Below are positions 42,939 through 52,603 of a stretch of DNA of 64,000 bases, piece by piece. The stretch lies in contig CAVZJG010000003.1 of NCBI GenBank assembly GCA_963775575.1, forward strand, positions 310,001 through 374,000, given 5' to 3'. Under the pieces are notes generated by a model that saw only the letters and a program-made list of their open reading frames with translations, made no database searches and was not told the origin of the DNA. This DNA is from Roseiarcus sp963775575. Lineage in GTDB: Bacteria; Pseudomonadota; Alphaproteobacteria; Rhizobiales; Beijerinckiaceae. How positions within the stretch are numbered: position 1 is the stretch's first letter; the number at the start of each line of letters is the position of its first letter. Position numbers and translations under genes: made by a program.

Positions 42939-43748
42939 TCATATCACGAGCCCCTCGATCGCCGCGGTCGCGATCAGCGCGTCCTTCACGCCGGGCGCGC
43001 ACGCGACGAGCGGATTGCCCTCGCGCAGGCCCTCGCCGGCGAGGAAGTCGCTGACGTAGCCGCCCGCCTCGCGCACCAGCGCGACGCCGGCGAGGCAGTC
43101 CCAGGCGCGGATATGGCTCGCGACATAGCCGTCGCGCCGCCCGGCGGCGACATAGGCGAGGGCCAGCGCCCCCGAGCCGGCGCGCGCCGGCGCCGATCCT
43201 GTCCTGACGACGCGCCCGATCAGGGCGAGAAACGCCTCCGCGCCGAAGCGCGCGTTCCAGCCGACCTCGATCGAGGCGGCCTTCAAGTCGACCGTCGCGG
43301 AAACGCGCATCGGCTCGCCGTTGAGCGTCGCGCCGGCGCCGCGCTGACAAGCGAACAATTCGTCGACGATCGGATCGTAGATGACGCCGATCTCGACCTC
43401 GCGCTCGAGCACGGCCGCGATCGAGACGCAGAAGTGCGGCGCGCCGCGAGCGAAATTCGCCGTGCCGTCGATCGGATCGACCACCCAGATCGGCTGGCCG
43501 GGCTGACCGACGCGGCCGTCGCCCTCTTCGCCGATGAAGCCGTCGCCGGGAAAGGCCTCGTGCAGGCGCGCAGCGACGAAGCGCTCGACCTCGCCGTCGA
43601 CCTCGGTGAGGTAGTCCTGCGGGCCCTTGAAGGCGACGGTGAACAAATCGCGGCGCAAGAAGCGCCGCTTGGCGATTTCGCCGGCGGCGCGCGCCAGCGC
43701 GCAAGCGGCGAGAAAGCGGGTCGTCATGGCGTGCGCGTCGACGGTCAC
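42939..43748 (-). CDS. Inositol monophosphatase family protein
   Basis: A 269-residue phosphatase from GTG 43748, chosen because GGAGG lies 10 bases upstream. Metal-site motifs: GFIGEEGDG (about residue 75), WVVDPIDGTANFARGAPHFC (about 95), and AWDCLAGVALVREAGGYVSD (about 215). Members hydrolyse inositol phosphate, histidinol phosphate or other sugar phosphates; the exact substrate is open. It follows thiL by 28 bases in the same direction, so the two form an operon, an arrangement common in alphaproteobacteria. Confidence 0.88.
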   Translation of the reverse strand: MTVDAHAMTTRFLAACALARAAGEIAKRRFLRRDLFTVAFKGPQDYLTEVDGEVERFVAARLHEAFPGDGFIGEEGDGRVGQPGQPIWVVDPIDGTANFARGAPHFCVSIAAVLEREVEIGVIYDPIVDELFACQRGAGATLNGEPMRVSATVDLKAASIEVGWNARFGAEAFLALIGRVVRTGSAPARAGSGALALAYVAAGRRDGYVASHIRAWDCLAGVALVREAGGYVSDFLAGEGLREGNPLVACAPGVKDALIATAAIEGLVI

Positions 43749-43776
43749 TGGCAAGAATCCTCCGATCGCCCAGGCT

Positions 43777-44757
43777 CTAGAAATGGCTGAACGCGCCACG
43801 CGCGAACGCCGCCTCGCGCCCTTCGGCGGTCATGAACCGCGGCGCGCGAGCGCCGGCGAAGGCCTCGCCGACCAGCGCGACCGCGACGCCGGCCGTCGCC
43901 GCCGCCGCTTCGAACGCGGCGCCGTTCTCCGGCGCGATCGCCGCGAGAAGTTCATAGTCGTCGCCGCCCGTCGCGGCAACGTCGAACAGCGCGGCATCGG
44001 CCGCGATCGCCGCCCGCGCCGCGGCCGACAGCGGCAGGCGCTGGAGCTCGACGCGCGCGGAGACGCCGCTGACGCGCAGCATCTTGGTCAGATCGCCGAC
44101 GAAGCCGTCGGAAACATCCATGCCGGCGTCAGCGAACCGCGCCATCGCCGGCGCCAGCGCCAGGCGCGGCTGCGGCAGGAGATAGCGATCGAGCAGATGG
44201 CGCCGGCGCGCCTCGTCGAGCGAAGGCCCCTGCCCCAGCCGCAGCCTCAAGCCCAGCGCGGCGTCGCCGATCGTCCCCGAGACATAGAGCCGGTCGCCCG
44301 GCCGGACGCCGGCGCGCGCCGCCATGCGTCCCGCCTCGACCGCGCCGAGCGCGGTGACGGCGATCGTCAGCGGCCCCGGCGTCTTCACCGTGTCGCCGCC
44401 GATCAGCGGACAGCGGTAGAGCGCCGCATCGTCGCCGAGGCCGGCGGCGAAAGCTTCGAGCCAGGGCGCGGTCCAGTCGGCGGGCAACGCGAGAGCGATG
44501 ACGAAACCGAGCGGCTCGGCCCCCTTGGCGGCGAGATCGGAGAGATTGACGCGCAGCGCCTTGCGCGCGATCGCTTGCGCCGGATCGTCGGCGAAGAAAT
44601 GCACGCCCGCAACCAGCGCGTCGGTGGTGACGACGAGCTCCCGGCCCGCGGGCGGCGTCAACCGCGCGACGTCATCGGCGAGCCCGAGCCCGGCCGGCCC
44701 GGCGAGCGGCGCGAAATAGCGCGCGATCAGTTCGTCTTCGCTGGGGCGGGCGGGCAT
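43777..44757 (-). CDS. thiL: Thiamine-monophosphate kinase
   Basis: A 326-residue enzyme making thiamine diphosphate. ATG 44757 gives MPARPSEDELIARYFAPLAG. Motifs: LGLADDVARLTPPAGRELVV, TTDALVAGVHFFADDPAQAI (about residue 55), VNLSDLAAKGAEPLGFVIAL (about 78), LIGGDTVKTPGPLTIAVTAL, and GMDVSDGFVGDLTKML (about 208), all parts of the PurM/ThiL ATP-binding fold. First gene of the operon with the inositol monophosphatase. Confidence 0.93.
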   Translation of the reverse strand: MPARPSEDELIARYFAPLAGPAGLGLADDVARLTPPAGRELVVTTDALVAGVHFFADDPAQAIARKALRVNLSDLAAKGAEPLGFVIALALPADWTAPWLEAFAAGLGDDAALYRCPLIGGDTVKTPGPLTIAVTALGAVEAGRMAARAGVRPGDRLYVSGTIGDAALGLRLRLGQGPSLDEARRRHLLDRYLLPQPRLALAPAMARFADAGMDVSDGFVGDLTKMLRVSGVSARVELQRLPLSAAARAAIAADAALFDVAATGGDDYELLAAIAPENGAAFEAAAATAGVAVALVGEAFAGARAPRFMTAEGREAAFARGAFSHF

Positions 44758-44844
44758 GGGCGGGCTTTGGGCGTGAAACGAAGGCCGCGCCCGTGATGCC
44801 CCATCCCAGGGGAGAGTCAAGGTCGGCGCCGGCCGCGGCCCCGC

Positions 44845-45078
44845 TCAGCGGCCGTCGCCTGCGGGCCATCGCGCCTCGCTGAATTGGGGACGGGTCAAAT
44901 CCCCCTTCGCCTCGAGGCGTCCGCGAGCGACCAGATCGCGAACGCGCGCGACCACGATTTCGAGATGGTCGTCGCTCGGCGGGACGCCGCATTCCTCCAT
45001 CGTCCGCACGGCTATCCTCGCGACCTTTTGCCATCGTTCGCAAGCATGCGACAAGATGATCGCGTCGAGATCGCTCAT
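44845..45078 (-). CDS. Small protein, DUF3658-like
   Basis: A 77-residue protein from ATG 45078. The pattern LDAIILSHACERWQKVARIA, then LEIVVARVRDLVARGRLEAK and GDLTRPQFSEARW, resembles the DUF3658 domain (helical, W-x-K-x-A-R, then a short winged-helix-like half). No function is known. It is upstream of thiL on the same strand, about 90 bases away. The family link is from memory of the pattern and is moderate. Confidence 0.5.
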   Translation of the reverse strand: MSDLDAIILSHACERWQKVARIAVRTMEECGVPPSDDHLEIVVARVRDLVARGRLEAKGDLTRPQFSEARWPAGDGR

Positions 45079-45322
45079 TTCGCCCGCCCCATCTCTCGCG
45101 TCGGCGCGCCCCGCGGCCAAAGCTCCCGGGGAGCCTGCCCGTACGCCGATCTCGAAGCAAGCGCGAGTCGGCGACAATTGAATTTTCGCGACGAACAATG
45201 CACAAACCTCGGCTCGTCGCGAATATCGCGAATTGTGCGACCGCGACCGGCGCACGAGTTGTTCTGGTCGCCTTCGCCGCTTTTGTTGTTCCCAATCGCT
45301 TGGGTTTGCGCCATACTGCGCC

Positions 45323-45571
45323 ATGCCAACGATCCTGCGCGTCGACGGCCTGAGGGTCACGATCTATCCCAACGACCACCCGCCGCCGCACGTGCACGTC
45401 ATCGGCGCGAAAGGCGAAGCCGTGATCTTGCTCAATTGCCCCGAGGGACCGGCGGAACTGCGCGAAAGCTTCGGGTTCAGCGCACCGGAGATACGCCACA
45501 TCGCCGCCGATCTTATCGCCCATATCCCAACCCTTTGCGCGCAATGGGAGATGATCCGTGGACGCCTCTGA
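45323..45571 (+). CDS. DUF4160 protein (second copy, intact)
   Basis: An 82-residue protein, MPTILRVDGLRVTIYPNDHP, with the family core PPPHVHVIGAKGEAVILL and FSAPEIRHIAADLIAHIPTL, then CAQWEMIRGRL. Unlike the first copy at 17.4 kb its frame is intact. The next gene, a DUF2442 protein, starts 14 bases before its stop. These two families are recurrent neighbours and possibly a TA-like pair. The AT-richer leader before it (45240-45322) may carry its promoter. Confidence 0.8.
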   Translation: MPTILRVDGLRVTIYPNDHPPPHVHVIGAKGEAVILLNCPEGPAELRESFGFSAPEIRHIAADLIAHIPTLCAQWEMIRGRL

Positions 45572-45974
45572 CGCCGCCGTCCGGCAGGCCGAACAGCGCA
45601 TGCGCGAACGCATGGAGTCCTCGCCTCGCGCAATCGCCGCGCGCTACGATCGCCGCGTTTCGCGTATCGTGGTCGGCTTGAGCAATGGCCTGGAATTGGC
45701 CTTCCCGCCGCGCCTCGCCGAAGGATTGGCGGACGCCAAGCCTGGCGATTTGGCGGCGATCGAAATCACCCCGACGGGCCTCGGCCTGCACTGGCCGAAA
45801 CTCGACGCGGATCTCTATCTGCCGGCTTTGCTCGAAGGCGTATTCGGCTCGCCGCGGTGGATGGCGAGCCTGCTCGGCAAGAGCGGCGGTCTCGCGCGCA
45901 CGGCCGCGAAGGCCGCCGCCGCGCGCGCCAACGGCCGCAAGGGCGGGCGGCCCCGCAAGCGGGCCTCCGCGTAG
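45558..45974 (+). CDS. DUF2442 protein with AT-hook-like tail
   Basis: A 138-residue protein. The DUF2442 core is RAIAARYDRRVSRIVVGLSN, GLELAFPPRLAEGLADAKPG, DLAAIEITPTGLGLHWPKLD and ADLYLPALLEGVFG. A C-terminal extension follows: MASLLGKSGGLARTAAKAAA and ARANGRKGGRPRKRASA, with a GRP core as in AT hooks. The first copy at 17.6 kb lacks this tail. DNA binding and autoregulation are plausible. The 3' end of this gene is partly duplicated at 46887-46961. Confidence 0.78.
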   Translation: MDASDAAVRQAEQRMRERMESSPRAIAARYDRRVSRIVVGLSNGLELAFPPRLAEGLADAKPGDLAAIEITPTGLGLHWPKLDADLYLPALLEGVFGSPRWMASLLGKSGGLARTAAKAAAARANGRKGGRPRKRASA

Positions 45975-45988
45975 GCTGGTTGCATATC
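45948..45988. repeat. 41-bp direct repeat, left copy
   Basis: This segment, covering the last codons and stop of the DUF2442 gene and 14 bases beyond, recurs exactly at 46921-46961. The two copies bracket about 930 bases holding the PilZ-like gene and the purine-rich repeat. Confidence 0.85.
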
Positions 45989-46139
45989 GGGATTACGCTG
46001 ACGCTTGCATAATTCCCTTATTCAGGCGAGCCTTGGCCGTGCCCCCCACCGCTCGCCATCGCGGCCTCAATCGGCAGGGAGGAGTGGCCGACGAGACTTC
46101 GAATTGGGGATTTATGCAAGTGTCACCGTAATTGCGTAA

Positions 46140-46406
46140 TTGGTAATTGGCGCTGGCGACAACCGCCGCGCCCGGCGGCGCGTCACGCGACGTCGATCCG
46201 GAATGCTCTTCGACTTTTCCGGACTGCATCTGGCGTCGTGCACGGTCATCGACCGGTCCGACACCGGCGCCAAGATCAAAGCCGCCACGCCCATCGCTCC
46301 GATCGATGTCATGCGCTTCCGCGACGAGGTCGACGGCCGCACCTATCTCAGCAAGGTGGCGTGGCGCAAGGGCGACGAATTCGGCCTGATGTTCCTCGGC
46401 AAATAG
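46140..46406 (+). CDS. PilZ-domain-like protein
   Basis: An 88-residue reading beginning at a TTG. It shows the PilZ pattern: basic RRARRRVTRRRSG at residues 10-22, then FDFSGLHLASCTVIDRSDTG and AKIKAATPIAPIDVMRFRDE, ending TYLSKVAWRKGDEFGLMFLG. PilZ domains bind cyclic di-GMP through the RxxxR and (D/N)xSxxG motifs; here the arginines and D-R-S-D-T-G are present. No upstream ATG exists, so the start is uncertain. It lies between the two 41-bp repeats. Confidence 0.6.
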   Translation: MVIGAGDNRRARRRVTRRRSGMLFDFSGLHLASCTVIDRSDTGAKIKAATPIAPIDVMRFRDEVDGRTYLSKVAWRKGDEFGLMFLGK

Positions 46407-46722
46407 CCGAGATAGGAAAACTGACCCCTCCTTTATGGCGGAACGATCCGGGCAAGCGCTTGCAGCGGCTGCGCCGGGCGCCGGCGCCGCGGCGGTCGGC
46501 TTTCGCGTTGGCGCCTGCAGCGCCGCGCTTGCCCGCAGGCCCCTCGCCGAAATCGCCGCGACAATTTCTTTCCGATAATCGAAATTCGCGCTATGGTGAA
46601 TCACGGGCGCGTTCGGCAGGGCACCGCGGGGCCGCTCATCGCGGCCGAGACGACGCAGAAATTTGGAGAAAACGCGATTCCGGCCTGACCGGCGATAACC
46701 CCTTGGTTTTCCTCAAAACGGC

Positions 46723-46832
46723 CAAGGAAAAAGTTTGGAAATCTTTGGAAAAGTTTGGAAATCCAAGGAATTTCCTTGGAAAAGCTTGGAATTTCCTTGG
46801 AAAAGTGTGGAAATCCTTGGAAAAGCTCGAGG
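46723..46832. repeat. Purine-rich tandem repeat array
   Basis: About five units of a 20-21-base motif aaaagnttggaaatccttgg, one of them expanded with ccaaggaa-t-ttccttgg (46763-46779), a perfect inverted repeat. The patch is AT-rich in a GC-rich genome. Translated it gives WKSLEKFGNP-like strings in one frame and FPWKSLEFPWKS in another, so it is unlikely to be coding. Confidence 0.8.
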
Positions 46833-46886
46833 TTGCGGCGACGGGATACTCAACCCCTTGATGGGCGGGCGTCCGCTGGCGACCGT

Positions 46887-46961
46887 CGCGGTGGATGGCC
46901 GGCCTGCTCGGCAAGAGCGGCGGCCCCGCAAGCGGGCCTCCGCGTAGGCTGGTTGCATATC
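46887..46961. repeat. Partial copy of the DUF2442 3' end (right direct repeat)
   Basis: cgcggtggatggc and the following gcctgctcggcaagagcgg match 45853-45889, then the sequence jumps to 45948-45988, exactly copied. Relative to the gene, 58 bases (45890-45947) are missing. It is a gene remnant, not coding. Confidence 0.8.
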
Positions 46962-47011
46962 CCGGCCCTTGTCCCTAAACCTCGCGCCGAATCCGGCCGA
47001 GGAGCCCCGAG

Positions 47012-48275
47012 GTGAGCGACGCGTTTCAGCCCCTATCCGATTTCCTGCGCATTCTACTCGAGCGCGGCTTCGTGCATCAATGCTCGGACCTCCCCGGCCT
47101 CGACGACAAGGCGGCGAGCGGCGCGCTGGTCGGCTACATCGGCTTCGACTGCACCGCGCCCTCGCTGCACGTCGGCTCGCTGATGCAGATCATGATGCTG
47201 CATTGGCTGCAAGCGACCGGCGGCAAGCCGCTGGCGTTGATGGGCGGCGGCACCACCAGGGTCGGCGACCCCTCGGGCAAGGACGAAAGCCGCAAGCTCC
47301 TCAGCGTCGAGCAGATCGAGGCCAACAAGGCCGGCATCCGCAACGCGTTCTCGCGCTTCATCCGCTTCGGCGAGGGCGCGAGCGACGCGGCGATGCCCGA
47401 CAACGCGGAGTGGCTCGCCAAGCTCAACTACATCGAATTCCTGCGTGACATCGGCCGGCATTTTTCGGTCAATCGCATGCTGGCGATGGAGTCGGTGAAG
47501 CTGCGCCTCGCCCGCGAGCACGAGCTCCTCTTTCCTCGAATTCAACTACATGTGCTTGCAGGCTTACGACTTTGTGGAACTGCATCGGCGCTATGGCTGC
47601 ACGCTGCAAATGGGCGGCTCGGATCAGTGGGGCAACATCGTCACCGGCGTCGATCTCGGCCGGCGGCTGGGAACCGGCCAGCTCTACGCGCTGACCTCGC
47701 CGCTCATCGCTGCCGCCTCGGGCGCCAAGATGGGCAAGACCGCGGCCGGCGCGGTCTGGCTCGACGCCGGCCTGCTGTCGCCCTACGACTACTGGCAGTT
47801 CTGGCGCAACAGCGAGGACGCCGACGTCGGCCGCTTCCTCAAGCTGTTCACGCTGCTGCCGCTCGACGAGATCGCTCGCCTGGAGGCGCTGGGCGGCGCC
47901 GAGATCAACGAAGCAAAAAAGACGCTCGCCAACGAGGCGACCGCGCTGCTGCACGGGGCGGACGCCGCCGCGACGGCCGCCGCGACGGCGCGCAAGACTT
48001 TCGAGGAAGGCGCGCTCGCCGAGTCGCTGCCGACGATCGACGTCGCCGCGGCGGAATTCGACGCCGGCCTCGGCGCCCTCTCGGCCTTCGTGCGCGCCGG
48101 CCTCGTCGCCTCGACCGGCGAAGCGCGCCGCCAGATCCGCGGCGGCGGCCTGCGCGTCAACGACGTCGCGCTCGGCGACGAAAAGGCGACGATCGGCCGC
48201 GAGGCGCTGCAGGGCTCGGGAATCGTCAAACTCTCGCTCGGCCGCAAGAAGCACGTCTTGCTGCGCGCGGTGTAA
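47012..48275 (+). pseudogene. tyrS: Tyrosyl-tRNA synthetase, one frameshift
   Basis: About 420 codons from GTG 47012. The N-terminal half (YIGFDCTAPSLHVGSLMQIM, LMGGGTTRVGDPSGKDESRK) carries the HIGH-like motif. At 47531-47533 an extra T (TTT for TT) breaks the frame; the next frame continues LEFNYMCLQAYDFVELHRRY, MGGSDQWGNIVTGVDLGRRL, the KMSKS-like GAKMGKT, and the S4 domain VASTGEARRQIRGGGLRVND. The 1264-base span is 3n+1. TyrRS is normally essential and single-copy, so sequencing error is the first suspect; a second tyrS elsewhere is the alternative. Confidence 0.9.
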
Positions 48276-48280
48276 AGCCG

Positions 48281-51200
48281 CTACCGAATAGCCGGCGGCG
48301 TCGCCCCGATCGACAGCGGCGCGCCGTCCGGCGTCGGCGAGTCGACCAGCGGCGCGCCGCTTTGCGCCGGCGGGTCGGCCAGCGGCGTCGTCCCGTCGAG
48401 CGCGCCGAACACCTTGCGCAGGATTCCGGGGGTCATCGCCGAGAGCGGATTGACCGTCAGCGTCGGTCCGCTGGCCGGTCCGACGATGCGGTAATTGACG
48501 CCGAATACGCCCTCGTGGTTGCCCCCGCCGAGCAGCACGCCGACCACGGGAATGTGGGTGATGAGATTGTTGACCTGATAGACGGGAACGAAGGTCCCGT
48601 TGAGGTCGAACTCGATTGCGTCCGAAATCAATGAAGCCCTGAGTGGTGAGCCCTACAGAGCTGTTGTAGATGACGGCTTCGCGCAAGTCGAGACGCCCGG
48701 TCGAAGCGGTGAAACTCGCCGACATTTTCTCGAAATGCACGGCGTGCGGATCGAAGGCGGGACCCTGACGGAAGCGACTGTCCCCCGGCGCCTCTCCCGC
48801 CGCCGCCAATTGCCCCAGCGCCGGCTCGTCGCGCAGGACGAATTTGGTCACGTTGGCGCCGCCGCGGCTGCCCTGGTCGGCGTCTTGCATGAAAAGGTCG
48901 AGCGTTCCGCCCTCCATGCGACTGTACAAATCGAGGAACTTGCTCAGCGCGCCCGCGTCGGTGGCGTGAGCGCGCAAGCGTCCGTCGTCGTCGTGCTCGG
49001 CCGTCAGCGCGCCGCCGCCGATCCGCGCGGCGGCCTGCATCGATTTCATCGCGCCGCCGCGCCAGGCGCCGGTCAATTCGAACTGGCTCAGCGCCTGCGA
49101 ATTGGCGCCGATCACGTTGGCGATTTTGACGTCGAGGTCGACGTCCTTGCCTTCGCCCGGCGGCCCGCCGGCGGCGAAGAACCCTTTGATGAGGCCCCGA
49201 GCGTCGAAGACGGCGCCGCGCACCGTCGCCTTGATGGCGGAATCGCCGTTTTCGATGTCGGCCCTCAACTCGTCGCCGGCGGACAGGCGCACTTGCGTCA
49301 GCTTGGCGCTCTGCAAGGCGCCGTCCGGCCCCAGCAGCGCCGTCCCGCGGATCGCGATCGAACCCGCGTCGACCGTGATCGCGCTGACCGCAAGGCTTCG
49401 GCCGTCGGCGTCCGGCTTGACGCTGAACGTCGCCTTGCCGGGCTTGCCAGCCGCCTTCAGCGTTCCCGTCTGCGGGCTTTCGATCGCGACATGGGCGAGA
49501 TCGATTTCGACTTCGGCGCTCGATTTGGACAACGGAGCCTTGATGCGCACGCCCATCGGACCGTTCAGCAACGCGCCGCCGGGGACGCCCAGCCTAGCGC
49601 GCTCGGCGTTGTCGATCGAAAGGGACAACACGACCGAGCCTTCGTCGGCGGCGCCCTTGGTCAAATCGATCGCGACGGGCGCGCCGTACATCTGGCCTTG
49701 GCCGGCGATCTTCAGACTGCCGCGATCGGCCAGAACCGACAGCGCGGCCTGCTCGAGGCGTTCGCCGCCAAGAAAGCGGTCGACGCGAAAATTCGTCAGC
49801 GCGCCTTCGACGCGGAACTGCTCGTCGTCCGGCCGAACCGTCTTTCCCAGTTTCAGATCGAGCGCGAGCTTGCCCTCGAATTGACCCTTGACCGCGGCGG
49901 GATCGACGCTGACGCCGGCGTAGCGCTTCAGCGCGTCGCGGCTCAACAGATCGGCGAGCGCGTCGGCGCCGCCTTGCACGCGGGCGCTGGCCTGAGCCGG
50001 GACGATGGGCGCGGGGGTGGTGTCGGGAACGAAATAGGAAATGTCGGCGGCCTGGATGCGCCGCGACGGCGAAAGTTCGATGGCGCCGCTCTTGGCGTTG
50101 GCGGCGAAGTCAAGGCCGGTGATGACGCCGCTGGCGTCCAGACCTGTCAAGGGCGGAATTCCGGGCAACAGATCGACGACCGCGTCGTGCGTGGAAAACT
50201 CCCCGTGCACGCTCTCGCGCGGAACGGCGCGCTTGTGGACTGCCGCGTCGACGGCGTCGGCGTCCCAGTCCACGCTCATCGACCCGGAGATCACCCGTCC
50301 GCCGTGAATGTGCTCGAGGCACCAGGCGCGCGCGTCGGCGTTGATGAAACTCGGCCACAGCCGGAGAACGTCGACGACGGCGCTCGGACCGACCCGCATG
50401 TTCATTTTGAGCGTCGCCCCTTGCGCGAGCGCGACGGATTCGGCGCTCCCCTCGCCGTTCACGGTCGGCCCGCGGACCGACAGGCGATCGACGACGAACC
50501 GGGACTCCCGCGGCAGATAGCGCGCGTCGAACAAAGTCTGGTCGAGGACGATCGGCTGCTCGCCCGGGCGCTCCGGAGCGAACACCGTATCGTTGGACTC
50601 CAGATGGCTGACCCAAGCGGCCTGCTCCTTGGTCGGCGGCGCGAGCCAACCCGCGGCGAAGATGTGGGTCGCCCCGGACAACAATTGCAGGTCTTTGAAG
50701 CGATAACGGCCGGCCGCCGCGTCCCAGCCGAACGCCCCGGTCGCCTCGTCGACGAAGAACGGCTCGTCATCCGGGTCGTCGAGCTTGAAGTAGCCCGCGC
50801 CCAGGGTGAACCGCCCCTGCAGCGCCTGGATCGCCGAATTGGCGCTCAGGCGAGCCTCGATCTTGAACGATATCGGCATGTCCGCCTCGAAAGGCGGGTG
50901 GCGCACGTGCATCAGGAGGAATTCGTCGAGACTGAGATCGCGCGCGGTCAGGGACACCTCGCGGGCGTCGCCGCCGCGCGCCGTGGCATCGATCGACCAG
51001 CGTCCCGCCGAGCCGCGCGCCGAGAGGTGGATCGCCGCCGCGTCCCCCTCTTTGCCGAAAGACAGCGCGAGGTCGTCGTAGACGGTCTTCTTGCCCAGAG
51101 CCTCGTTCTCGACCTCAAGATGGCCGTGCGCGAGCACGACGCGGTCGAGCGCCTGACCGGCTCCAGTCATCGCGTCGATGATCCGGAACATGGCGAGGCC

Positions 51201-51806
51201 GAAATCGGGCGCCGCCGCGGTCGGCGCGGCTGCGGACGGGGCGGGCGCGGGCGCGGGCGCTGGCAGTTCGATCGACGTCGCGGTCGAATCGGCCGCCGCC
51301 GCGATCGAAAGGGCGCCGTCGGGGCGCAAACGCAAGCGCAGATCGAGACCGTCGAGTTCGAGCCTTCTGACCTTGATCGCGAGCGTCAGCAGCGAAAGCG
51401 CGTCGAGGCCGACCCGGCCGGCGGGAGCGGAAAGGACGGCGCGCCCGGCGCGATCGCGGATGACGATGCCGCCGAAGCCGAGCCCGACGCCGCCTTCCAT
51501 GCTCATCAGGCGGGTAGGGCCGATCGAGACCGCGTAGCGGGTTCCCAGGCGCTCTTCCAGGCTCTGGGCGATGCGCGGATTCAGGCCCTCGACGTCGATC
51601 GGCCCCCAACCGATGAGGTAGATTAGGCCGCCGAGAGCCGCCAACGCCACGCCGAAGACGAGCCCGGCAATCCCCAGCAATGCGCGCGACAGGCCGCGCG
51701 TCGCGGCCAGGCGCCACGAGCGGGGCAGAGTCCGCCCTTCGCCGCCGTGCAGCAGGCGCTGCATCGCCGCTCTGGACCTCTTCGCTGCGTCGATTTCGTC
51801 GACCAA
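48281..51806 (-). pseudogene. AsmA/YhdP-like giant envelope protein, one frameshift near the 3' end
   Basis: About 1175 codons. An N-terminal helix (ALLGIAGLVFGVALAALGGL) anchors it; the long remainder is beta-repeat sequence of the AsmA-like superfamily (DUF3971 and AsmA C-terminal types; GRWSIDATARGGDAREVSLT, FKDLQLLSGATHIFAAGWLA, SFTASTGRLDLREAVIYNSS, VGLTTQGFIDF). Near 48615-48632 the frame shifts one base; the next frame gives EFDLNGTFVPVYQVNNLITH, IPVVGVLLGGGNHEGVFGVN and NPLSAMTPGILRKVFG, the family end. Such proteins are thought to bridge phospholipids between membranes. Start uncertain: TTG 51806 or ATG 51764. Confidence 0.82.
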
Positions 51807-52043
51807 CCCTCTGACGTCTCCGCTCGTCTAACCAATCGAATCAATGAGTTCGGCCATTTCCGCCGCGGCGGACGAAGGCCGCCCGACGCGGTCGCGTCCT
51901 TCCATCGCCGCGCGCTTGCGAATCCCTTGGGGGCCCATCGAAGCTCTTGAACCGGCCGCGGCAGCGGGTCAATCTGGCTCCTTCGCGCCGCCCGATCGGT
52001 TCGGCGGCATTTTGCCGAGGAAATTGGCTCAAACGAGGGCGAA

Positions 52044-52535
52044 ATGGTCAACAGTTTGGACATCGGCGACGCCGCCTCGGAATTTGAACTGCCCGCCGAC
52101 GATGGCGAAAGCGTCTCTTTGCGTCGGCTCAGGGGCAAAGCGATCGTGCTTTACTTCTACCCCAAAGACGACACCTCGGGGTGCACCGCCGAAGCTATCG
52201 CCTTCAACGCCCTGCGCGACAAGTTCGACGCGGCCGGCGCCGTCGTCCTCGGCGTCTCCCCGGACAGCGCCGCGAGTCACGCCAAATTCAAGCGCAAGCA
52301 CGATTTGAAACTGACCCTCGCAGCGGACGAGCGCAGGGCGACGCTCGAGGCCTACGACGTATGGCGGCAAAAGAGCCTATACGGCCGCCGCTATATGGGG
52401 GTCGAACGCGCCACCTTCCTCATCGACGCGACGGGCCGCATCGCGCGCGTCTGGCGCAAGGTCAAGGTTCCCGGCCACGCCGAGGAGGTTCTGGCCGCCG
52501 CCGCGGCGCTGCGAGCGCCGTTTGCCAACGATTAA
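52044..52535 (+). CDS. bcp: Bcp-type thioredoxin-dependent peroxiredoxin
   Basis: A 163-residue peroxiredoxin. FYPKDDTSGCTAEAIAFNAL holds the peroxidatic cysteine (about residue 47). The position five residues on, where E. coli Bcp has its resolving cysteine, is isoleucine/alanine here, so it works as a 1-Cys or atypical enzyme. The rest is typical: VVLGVSPDSAASHAKFKRKH, GRRYMGVERATFLIDATGRI, VWRKVKVPGHAEEVL. It reduces organic peroxides. A 237-base gap separates it from the divergent AsmA-like gene; no gene is seen there. Confidence 0.9.
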   Translation: MVNSLDIGDAASEFELPADDGESVSLRRLRGKAIVLYFYPKDDTSGCTAEAIAFNALRDKFDAAGAVVLGVSPDSAASHAKFKRKHDLKLTLAADERRATLEAYDVWRQKSLYGRRYMGVERATFLIDATGRIARVWRKVKVPGHAEEVLAAAAALRAPFAND

Positions 52536-52603
52536 CCCTAATAGGTTGTAATCGCGCCTTGGGCCGTCCGGCAATCTTCGAGGCGGCAGTGTATGGGCGC
52601 ACG

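Larger units (their letters stand above)
46407..47011. other. Gene-free stretch before tyrS holding repeats
   Basis: About 600 bases without a credible gene. It holds the purine-rich tandem repeat (46723-46832) and the partial copy of the DUF2442 3' end (46887-46961). ORFs across it follow the repeat and have no family likeness. Confidence 0.6.

Noticed and set aside
48600..51626. A 1008-codon plus-strand ORF opposite the AsmA-like gene
   Set aside because: Composition and lack of motifs mark it as the antisense frame of a long GC-rich gene.
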